From JAAYYM01 sp964483395 (GTDB taxonomy: Bacteria; Bacillota; Clostridia; Lachnospirales; Lachnospiraceae): DNA of 6,037 bases. Below the pieces are notes generated by a model that was given only the letters and a program-made list of their open reading frames with translations, was not told where the DNA came from and ran no database searches. Where the stretch lies: positions 1 through 6,037 of the forward strand of contig CAZABT010000141.1 in NCBI GenBank assembly GCA_964483395.1, read 5' to 3'. The position numbers and the translations under genes are program-made. The number at the start of each line of letters is the position of its first letter. Positions within the stretch are counted from its first letter, which is position 1. Positions 1 through 5,350 of this stretch are shown piece after piece.

Positions 1-2
1 CA

Positions 3-104
3 GCAAATCTGGATGCGATTCATGATACCGTTCATGAAATGGCAAGAGATGAAGCCAGACATGGTAAGGCGTTTGAAGGACTTCTTAAAAGATACTTCGG
101 TTAA
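3..104 (+). CDS. Rubrerythrin-family protein, C-terminal fragment (5' end outside window)
   Basis: This is the last 33 codons of a gene that begins before the window; the frame opens at base 3 and ends with TAA at 102-104. The peptide contains the motif HEMARDEARHGKAF and ends in LLKRYFG. This is the closing helix of the four-helix di-iron domain of clostridial rubrerythrins and NADH peroxidases; the E and H of EARH are typical di-iron ligands. Such proteins are cytoplasmic and reduce hydrogen peroxide in anaerobes, usually with a rubredoxin-like domain supplying electrons. Whether that domain is present cannot be seen here. The gene is closed off by a strong terminator, so it is probably a separate transcript from the molybdenum genes. 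Family assignment is fairly sure; the exact subtype is not. Confidence 0.85.
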   Translation, partial: ANLDAIHDTVHEMARDEARHGKAFEGLLKRYFG

Positions 105-126
105 GAAAAAACCTGTAAAAAATAAT

Positions 127-166
127 AAAAGAGATATTTGGAGATTTTCTTCAAGTATCTCTTTTT
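127..166 (+). terminator. Intrinsic terminator after the rubrerythrin gene
   Basis: An 11-bp stem is formed by AGAGATATTTG (130-140) and CAAGTATCTCT (152-162), with one G-T pair and an 11-nt loop. The 3' arm runs into a T tract (162-166). Four A residues before the stem can pair with the T tract, so it may also work on the opposite strand. It starts 22 nt after the rubrerythrin stop and separates that gene from the molybdenum cofactor operon. Confidence 0.85.
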
Positions 167-194
167 ACGGTACGCCTGGCGGCGTACGTATACT
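164..194 (+). promoter_or_regulatory. Candidate regulated promoter: dyad inside a 19-bp spacer
   Basis: A perfect dyad, GTACGCC (170-176), TGGC, GGCGTAC (181-187), lies between a -35-like TTTACG (164-169, 4 of 6 matches) and a -10-like TATACT (189-194, 5 of 6 matches). The spacer is 19 bp, longer than the usual 17. A dyad filling a 19-bp spacer is the arrangement used by MerR-family activators, which untwist the DNA. Against this, the -35 overlaps the T tract of the preceding terminator, and the dyad could simply be a secondary hairpin. The sequence shows the dyad; its use as an operator is inference. Confidence 0.35.
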
Positions 195-242
195 ATTTCC
201 ATGCTATAAGAGAGCGGGTGTCTATCTTTTTTGACATTTCTA

Positions 243-251
243 TGATATGAT
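243..251 (+). promoter_or_regulatory. Candidate extended -10 promoter for the molybdenum cofactor operon
   Basis: TGATATGAT fits an extended -10 box (TGn followed by TATGAT, 5 of 6 to TATAAT). Transcription would start near 258, about 25 nt before the chosen start codon at 283. The region 17 bp upstream (223-228) is a poor -35, which extended -10 promoters tolerate. A perfect TTGACA at 231-236 is too close to pair with this box, and no good -10 lies 16-18 bp downstream of it. Confidence 0.4.
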
Positions 252-282
252 TTTTGAGAAAAGACAGATAGGACGATGTGAT

Positions 283-1599
283 ATGAAAACGGAAAGAATG
301 ATTGTAAAAATCGATGCGGAAGAAAAAGGGTATTTCTCAACGGACATCATTGCACAGGAGGCACTGCTTCGTATTTTTGTACAGGAGGAGCTGTTGGATG
401 AACTTTGGTGTACTCCGATGGCTTTGCGGGAATTGACCATCGGTTATTTATATACAAACGGATATGTGGATTCAATGGAACAGCTGGGAAAAGACTTTCC
501 GATTCAGCAGGAGGATGAGGGAAGCTATGTGGTGAGACTCGAAATAAGGTTGAATCAACAGCGCCGAGCTATGCAGCCTTCAAAAATATCTGTGCTTTCG
601 ATGGTGCATCCGGGGTATCGGATGGCTTGCATGGATGCATTACTGCATGCCTCTGAAGCATTTCGGGAAACAGGCTGCATTCATGCTGCTGGATTGTTTG
701 GTTTATATTGCGGTGAAGGAATGACAGATATGACAGAGGTCACGCCTCTGTATAGCGGAGAAGATATCAGTCGCTACTACGCCTTGTATAAGGCTGTAGG
801 AGCGGCTTTGCTATCCGGTACAGAGCTTTCGGAGCTTTGCCTGTGTACGACCGGCAGACTTCCGGTCGGCTATATGGAGCGTGTCGTCAGAACGGGGATT
901 TCCTGTGTCATATCGCGTTCGGCGCCGACAGATGCGGCACTTCGTCTGGCCGAACGATATGGTATTTTGACGTGTGGTTTTGCAAGCCTGAAACGGATGA
1001 ATCTATATCCGACACTGACAGGTTATGCCATTCTTGCGGGGGGGAAGGCCTCCCGTTTCAATGGAATTGATAAATCACAGCTTGAGGTCAAGGGCAGGAC
1101 AATGCTTGAGCATATTCTGGAGCAGATACCGGAGGACAGGATGCCATACCTTTCTTATAACAGAGAACCGGCAGAACTTTTGCATCTCGGACGTCCGGTC
1201 AGGCTGGTCAAAGATCAAGTAGAAGGAATAGGACCGCTCGGAGGCATATACACCATACTGCAAACTGCGGCAAAGGATGGCTTTGTCAGATTATTGTTTG
1301 TAGCATGCGACCTGCCATGGTATAATAAAAGAGTTACAGAAGTGCTGCTGCAGGAAACAGCTGAGGCGGCAGATGCAGTTGTATTCAAGACCGGTGATGG
1401 ACGGGTACACCCGCTTTGCGGCGTATACAGGATGAATTGTCTGCCGGTCATAGAGCAGTTGCTGGAGGAAAAATGTTATAAGCTTCAGGCATTGCTTGAC
1501 AGAGTCAGAACCGTATATCTTGAGACGGAGCAGCTTGGGCTGCAGGACGATTGGTTTAAGAATGTTAATACACCTGCAGATTATAATGAAGTCAGATAG
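283..1599 (+). CDS. fdhD-mobA: FdhD-MobA fusion: Moco sulfurtransferase-like domain plus molybdenum cofactor guanylyltransferase
   Basis: This is a 438-residue cytoplasmic protein with two domains. Residues 1-245 follow the FdhD/NarQ fold order: WCTP at 42-45, TGCIHAAG at 130-137 (usual TGGxHxA), EDISRYYA at 160-167 (usual EDxGRHNA), TGR at 190-192 and SRSAPT at 211-216. FdhD normally passes sulfur from a cysteine desulfurase to bis-MGD of formate dehydrogenase. The usual CxxC is missing: no cysteine occurs between 43 and 116. Residues 247-438 are MobA, which transfers GMP from GTP to molybdopterin. Visible are LAGGKASRF (251-259) with D263-K264, then EGIGPLGGI, ACDLPW, DGRVHPLCGVY and a final NVNTPADY. 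The start at 283 is preceded by AGGA at 270-273; an ATG in the same frame at 247 has no ribosome site and overlaps the candidate -10 box. It is followed after 80 nt by MoeA-MobB. MobA activity is likely; the FdhD half may be altered in function. Confidence 0.88.
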   Translation: MKTERMIVKIDAEEKGYFSTDIIAQEALLRIFVQEELLDELWCTPMALRELTIGYLYTNGYVDSMEQLGKDFPIQQEDEGSYVVRLEIRLNQQRRAMQPSKISVLSMVHPGYRMACMDALLHASEAFRETGCIHAAGLFGLYCGEGMTDMTEVTPLYSGEDISRYYALYKAVGAALLSGTELSELCLCTTGRLPVGYMERVVRTGISCVISRSAPTDAALRLAERYGILTCGFASLKRMNLYPTLTGYAILAGGKASRFNGIDKSQLEVKGRTMLEHILEQIPEDRMPYLSYNREPAELLHLGRPVRLVKDQVEGIGPLGGIYTILQTAAKDGFVRLLFVACDLPWYNKRVTEVLLQETAEAADAVVFKTGDGRVHPLCGVYRMNCLPVIEQLLEEKCYKLQALLDRVRTVYLETEQLGLQDDWFKNVNTPADYNEVR

Positions 1600-1619
1600 A
1601 AAAGCGAGAAAAAGAAATT

Positions 1620-1660
1620 AGATTATAAGTCAGATTGTAAGTCAGATTATCAGTCGGATT
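1620..1660 (+). repeat. Tandem 12-bp repeat (3.4 copies) in the fdhD-mobA / moeA-mobB gap
   Basis: Three copies follow head to tail: AGATTATAAGTC (1620-1631), AGATTGTAAGTC (1632-1643) and AGATTATCAGTC (1644-1655), then a partial GGATT. The unit resembles the end of the preceding gene (AGATTATAATGAAGTC, 1579-1594), from which it may have been copied. The period is four codons, and the repeat is in the same frame as fdhD-mobA, separated from it only by the TAG at 1597-1599. Read through, it encodes DYKS, DCKS, DYQS, D and a TAA at 1660-1662. Confidence 0.8.
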
Positions 1661-1679
1661 AAGAAGACGGGAAAAGCTT

Positions 1680-3497
1680 ATGAAGAAAGCAATACAGTTG
1701 GAAGATGCAATAGAACTCATTCTGACGAATACGGCAGTAATGACAGAAACAGAAAGTGTCAGGCTGACAGAGGCATTGGGACGTGTTGTGGCAGTTCCTT
1801 ATCAAGCCTCCTTGGATCAGCCGCCTTTTGACCGTTCACCACTAGATGGATATGCGCTGCACAGTGCTGACATTGCGGCAGCTTCTGCGGAGCAGCCTGT
1901 GGAACTCGCAGTCATTGAGACAGTGTATGCAGGCGATGTACCGAAGCAGACGGTCAGAAGCGGACAGGCAGTCAGAATTATGACCGGTGCCATGCTGCCG
2001 GCGGGTGCAGATTGTGTCATACGGCAGGAAGATACAGAGACCATAGCGCAGACACAAAGGGTTCGGATTTGCATGCCGCTCAGAACCATGCAGAACATAT
2101 GCAGGCGAGGAGAGGATATTCAACAGGGTGCCTTTATTATGGAAAAGGGAACAGCGGTGACTCCGGCGCATGCGGCGGTGCTTGCAGGGCAGGGAATCCT
2201 CCATCTGACAGTGTTCAGAAGAATAAGAGCCGCAATCCTTGCAACCGGTTCTGAATTGATTTCCGAACAGAATCAGCAGACAGAACAGAATACCTCCGGC
2301 ATGATTCATGACACAAACGGGCCGATGCTTGCCATGAGGCTTGCACAGCTTGGAATAGAAGCCGGAGAATACAGTATATCGGATGAACCGCAGCTGCTTC
2401 GGGCGAAGCTGGAGGAACTGCTGGAGGAGTATGATGCCGTCATCACGACCGGAGGAGTCTCCGTCGGTGACAAGGATTACATACCTGCGGTCATGAGGCA
2501 GATGGAAGCAAAGGTGCTGTTCCATGGTGTGGATATGAAACCCGGCACACCTATGCTGGCTGCACAATACCATGGTAAAATGATATTCTGTCTGTCCGGC
2601 AATCCCTTTGCAGCAGCAGCGACCATGGAATTGGCGGCGGTTCCCGGATTGCTTAAAATGTGCGGCCTGCAGTACGTGTATCCAAGGAGATTCCGTGCAG
2701 CGCTGCAAAATGATTTCCCAAAGAATTCGATTCATAAAAGACGTTTTATCAGAGCACAGAGGACGGAAAACGGAATCTATGTTCCGGACAAGCATTCCTC
2801 CGGCTCCTTATTTTCTTTGATTGGATGTGACTGTTTGGTGGACATTCCGGAAGGAAGCGGGCAGTTAAGTGCGGGCGAATCGGTACAGGCTGTGGAGCTG
2901 GCCGATATTTACCATACAGGCAGCTGTTGGAAATATACATCGCTTCCATCGGTTCTATGCATTTGCGGACGTAAAAATGTAGGGAAGACGACCTTCCTTG
3001 AGGCATTGCTGCCGCATTTGATCAAAAAAGGGATAGAGGTCGGAGTGCTCAAGCATGACGGACATGATTTTGTGCCGGATGTTCCGGGCACGGACAGCTT
3101 TCGCTATCGGCAGGCAGGTGCAGAAGCAACAGCGGTTTTTTCTGATCGGAGGCAGTCTTATTATACAGGACAGGCGGGTGCAGATTTTCAAACAGTATGT
3201 ACACGGCTCTGTCATTTGTCAGAGAAGCCTTTGCAATTGATTCTTGTGGAGGGTCTGAAGAATTCTGACTATGATAAGATCGAAATAATGCGGCGGGAGA
3301 TTTCCGAGGAATCTATTGTGCACGGAGGCAGACTGCTGGCGGTATGCGCTGATTTTCCTCCATTTGAACGGGCAGGAACCCAGACAACGGGTGAGACAGA
3401 AAATATGCTGCCACAGGTGTTCGGACTACAGGATCAGGAAGCGGTTGCCGACTATATTTTGCGGTGGCTCAATCTGCAGGATGGCGATCATTCATGA
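1680..3497 (+). CDS. moeA-mobB: MoeA-MobB fusion: molybdopterin molybdenumtransferase plus GTP-binding adaptor
   Basis: This is a 605-residue cytoplasmic protein. Residues 1 to about 407 are MoeA, which inserts molybdate into adenylated molybdopterin. Visible are PPFDRSPLDGYA from residue 48, TGAMLPAGADCV, RRGEDI, the catalytic-region GGVSVGDKD (258-266), KPGTP ending at P291 and SGNPF from 306. A domain IV-like stretch follows. Residues from about 423 are MobB, a P-loop protein that binds GTP and partners with MobA. It has Walker A GRKNVGKT (430-437), KHDGHDF from K458, GTDSFRYRQAGA, and VEGLK (523-527). Both halves look intact. MoeA alone is usually about 400 residues and MobB about 170, so the length fits a full fusion. 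The start has a modest GGGA site at 1669-1672. Its stop overlaps an ATG (ATGA, 3494-3497) leading towards the phosphatase gene. Together with the upstream fusion it supplies the MobA and MobB partners on separate chains. Confidence 0.93.
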   Translation: MKKAIQLEDAIELILTNTAVMTETESVRLTEALGRVVAVPYQASLDQPPFDRSPLDGYALHSADIAAASAEQPVELAVIETVYAGDVPKQTVRSGQAVRIMTGAMLPAGADCVIRQEDTETIAQTQRVRICMPLRTMQNICRRGEDIQQGAFIMEKGTAVTPAHAAVLAGQGILHLTVFRRIRAAILATGSELISEQNQQTEQNTSGMIHDTNGPMLAMRLAQLGIEAGEYSISDEPQLLRAKLEELLEEYDAVITTGGVSVGDKDYIPAVMRQMEAKVLFHGVDMKPGTPMLAAQYHGKMIFCLSGNPFAAAATMELAAVPGLLKMCGLQYVYPRRFRAALQNDFPKNSIHKRRFIRAQRTENGIYVPDKHSSGSLFSLIGCDCLVDIPEGSGQLSAGESVQAVELADIYHTGSCWKYTSLPSVLCICGRKNVGKTTFLEALLPHLIKKGIEVGVLKHDGHDFVPDVPGTDSFRYRQAGAEATAVFSDRRQSYYTGQAGADFQTVCTRLCHLSEKPLQLILVEGLKNSDYDKIEIMRREISEESIVHGGRLLAVCADFPPFERAGTQTTGETENMLPQVFGLQDQEAVADYILRWLNLQDGDHS

Positions 3498-3520
3498 AGG
3501 GTGAAAAATGGGGGAAATAA
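3494..3520 (+). other. Eight-codon overlapping ORF, possible translational coupler
   Basis: An ATG at 3494 overlaps the moeA-mobB TGA as ATGA. It opens an eight-codon frame (MKGEKWGK) that stops with TAA at 3518-3520, four bases before the likely phosphatase start at 3525. It could carry terminating ribosomes to the next start. The layout is seen in the sequence; a function is inference, and no protein product is claimed. Confidence 0.3.
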
Positions 3521-3524
3521 GAGA

Positions 3525-5129
3525 ATGCAAATGAGAAATACTTTGCAGGGTAAGGTCATCCGAATGTTTCTGTTGATTATGGTTATCAGTGTACTTATGT
3601 GCGGATGGCTGATCTACAGATGGCATTTTCAAGAGGCACGGCGGGATTATGGCGTGCTTGCCGAGCGGGGTGCAAGTCTTGTAGCAGATTATCTTATGGA
3701 CATAGATGTAGAGGCTGTGCTGCAAAACGGACAGGATGTCGGGTATCAGGCTGATATGCGGCGCATACAGTCTATTTGCAACAATTTTGCCTTGAAGTAT
3801 CTATACGTCTATCTTCCGAATATTGAGAAAAATGAAATTACGATGGTTTATGTTACGACAAGTGATGCTTCACTGCGGGATAATGTGGGGAAAAAGCGCG
3901 GCCTTGGAACAGTGGTGAAAAGAGAACTCGTTGCGCAGGAACTGGCGGTTTACACCGGAGAAAGCAGTTCTGCGGTGGTTATGACGAACAATGAGTTTGG
4001 AAATGTTGTGACTTGGTATGATGCATTGAAGAATGCAGACGGTAAGATTATAGGTCTGATCGGTGCAGATGTAGAAGCAGAGATCATTCAGGAGGATATT
4101 ATTTTACATACCCTGTGGACGACGTTGATTGTATTGGTGGGTCTGACAGTTGTATTATGTGTCTTACTGCTGCTTTTGAACAGGAGCGTGCTGCAACCGG
4201 TACGAACTCTGTCCAGATATATGGAAAACTTTAAGGCACACGGTGAACTGGGAGAATCGGAACAGAAGCTGTTAAATCTGAGCTCTAAGGATGAAATTGG
4301 CGGCATGACGGAATCATTCCAGAAGATGGTGCATGATATTGATACCTATGCAGCGAGCATTGCCTGTATGACGGCGGCAAGAGAACGGGAAATGGCAGAA
4401 CTGGATGTGGCACAGAGAATCCAACTGGGTATGCTGCCGCAGAGCGACCGCTATGCGGACAGGCAGGAGATTGCGCTGGGAGCCTATATGATGCCGGCAA
4501 AAGAAATCGGAGGAGATTTGTATGATTTCTTTTTCATAGATGAAACACATTTTTGTACTTTGATTGGAGACGTATCCGGTAAAGGGATTACAGCGGCACT
4601 TTTTATGTCTATGACGAGAACGCTGCTCAAGGATTATCTTCTGACCACGGGAAAGCCTGAGACGGCTCTGCAGCAGGCCAATGCAAGATTGTGTGCAGAA
4701 AATCCGGAAGGAATGTTCGTGACAGTATTTGTGGGGATTTTAGATACGACATCAGGAGAATATGTTTATGCAAATGCAGGTCATAATTATCCTGTGTTTG
4801 GATGCGGAAAAAAAGAATTTATAAAAACAAAGAACGGTATCCCGCTGGGAGTCATTGAAACGGCTAAATATTCAGAAACTTCTATTATTTTGCGAAAGGA
4901 AGATGAGATATTGCTTTACACAGATGGTGTGACAGAGGCACAGACACAGGCAGGAGAACTGTTTGGCGATGACAGGCTGCTTCAGAACTGCTCCGATATG
5001 AAAAAGGAACTGAAGGAACAGGAGAAAATCAAAATGATTCAGGAGGCCATCAATGTGTTTGTCGGAGAGGCAGAGCAATTTGATGATATTACCATGCTGC
5101 TGTTGCGGTACAACGGAAATACCAAATAA
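3525..5129 (+). CDS. Membrane sensor HAMP-PP2C (SpoIIE/RsbU-type) serine/threonine phosphatase
   Basis: This is a 534-residue protein. A first membrane segment lies at about residues 12-32. An extracytoplasmic region of about 160 residues follows, resembling a Cache-like ligand sensor (it ends near NADGKIIGLIGADVEAEI). The second membrane segment is at about 197-220, then a HAMP linker (LQPVRTLSRYM to DEIGGM) and a short coiled coil (AREREMAELDVAQRIQ) leading into LPQ, as in RsbU-type phosphatases. The PP2C domain has GGDLYDF (329-335), IGDVSGKG (347-354), AGHNYP, YTDGVTEA (465-472) and FDDITML (from 519); the acidic metal ligands are present. Known relatives dephosphorylate anti-sigma-factor antagonists. 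No antagonist or anti-sigma gene is in the window, so the target is unknown. The start at 3525 is chosen for GGGGGA at 3510-3515; a GTG at 3501 has its purine tract directly against it. It lies 27 nt after moeA-mobB, so co-transcription is likely. Confidence 0.9.
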   Translation: MQMRNTLQGKVIRMFLLIMVISVLMCGWLIYRWHFQEARRDYGVLAERGASLVADYLMDIDVEAVLQNGQDVGYQADMRRIQSICNNFALKYLYVYLPNIEKNEITMVYVTTSDASLRDNVGKKRGLGTVVKRELVAQELAVYTGESSSAVVMTNNEFGNVVTWYDALKNADGKIIGLIGADVEAEIIQEDIILHTLWTTLIVLVGLTVVLCVLLLLLNRSVLQPVRTLSRYMENFKAHGELGESEQKLLNLSSKDEIGGMTESFQKMVHDIDTYAASIACMTAAREREMAELDVAQRIQLGMLPQSDRYADRQEIALGAYMMPAKEIGGDLYDFFFIDETHFCTLIGDVSGKGITAALFMSMTRTLLKDYLLTTGKPETALQQANARLCAENPEGMFVTVFVGILDTTSGEYVYANAGHNYPVFGCGKKEFIKTKNGIPLGVIETAKYSETSIILRKEDEILLYTDGVTEAQTQAGELFGDDRLLQNCSDMKKELKEQEKIKMIQEAINVFVGEAEQFDDITMLLLRYNGNTK

Positions 5130-5214
5130 GATCAGAAACAGAAAAGACAGGCATACGGTCAGATATTCAGCCGGGAAATGAAATGCAGTTAGAGAAGAAT
5201 GAAATGATTAGGTA

Positions 5215-5277
5215 ATTGCGAAACGAGTTCGCAATCTTGATTCGAAACAAGGAAGAATTGCTGCAATGCAGCAATTC
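5215..5277. repeat. Block of three adjacent hairpins after the operon
   Basis: Three inverted repeats lie almost end to end. The first is ATTGCGAA (5215-5222), 5-nt loop, TTCGCAAT (5228-5235). The second is the near-palindrome CTTG-A-TTCGAA-A-CAAG (5236-5251), with one A-A mismatch. The third is GAATTGCTGC (5255-5264), loop AAT, GCAGCAATTC (5268-5277), a perfect 10-bp stem. None is followed by a strong T tract on the + strand. On the - strand the third is followed by CTTCCTTGTTTCG, a weak terminator-like run. They could end or protect either the operon or transposase transcript, or be a dispersed repeat. From 5130 to 5214 I see only A/G-rich sequence with no gene. Confidence 0.7.
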
Positions 5278-5312
5278 AAAGATGAGAAAGCACATTGGCT
5301 GAAAATTGGCGC

Positions 5313-5341
5313 ACTTAATAAAGCTAGTACAAATATTAAGT
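5313..5341 (-). repeat. Inverted repeat just downstream of the transposase stop
   Basis: ACTTAATA (5313-5320) and TATTAAGT (5334-5341) form a perfect 8-bp stem around a 13-nt loop, ten bases past the transposase stop codon in its direction of transcription. It is A/T-rich and not followed by a T run, so it is a poor intrinsic terminator. It may be a subterminal structure of the insertion sequence. A short direct repeat, ATTGGC at 5294-5299 and 5305-5310, lies just beyond. Confidence 0.45.
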
Positions 5342-5350
5342 TGGTATGTC

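Noticed and set aside
13..234. Open frame of 73 codons overlapping the rubrerythrin tail
   Set aside because: It is in a different frame from the rubrerythrin tail, runs through the terminator, and has no recognisable features.
231..236. Perfect TTGACA as the operon -35
   Set aside because: No -10-like hexamer lies 16-18 bp downstream (253-260 is TTTGAGAA), and the good TATGAT at 246-251 is only nine bases away.
247..282. Earlier ATG giving 12 extra residues on FdhD-MobA
   Set aside because: No ribosome site precedes it and it falls inside the candidate extended -10 box; the ATG at 283 has AGGA at suitable spacing.
1620..1660. CRISPR array
   Set aside because: The 12-bp units are directly contiguous, with no spacers and no cas genes nearby.
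1842..2795. 317-codon open frame on the - strand opposite moeA-mobB
   Set aside because: It lies wholly antisense to well-conserved MoeA motifs, has a composition rich in Cys, His, Arg and Ser with no recognisable domain, and shows no convincing ribosome site. It is a shadow frame.
3501..3524. GTG start for the phosphatase eight codons upstream
   Set aside because: The purine tract GAAGG abuts the GTG with no spacing; ATG 3525 has GGGGGA nine bases upstream.
5130..5350. Small gene between the phosphatase and the transposase
   Set aside because: No frame has a start, a ribosome site and coding-like composition; inverted repeats dominate the stretch.
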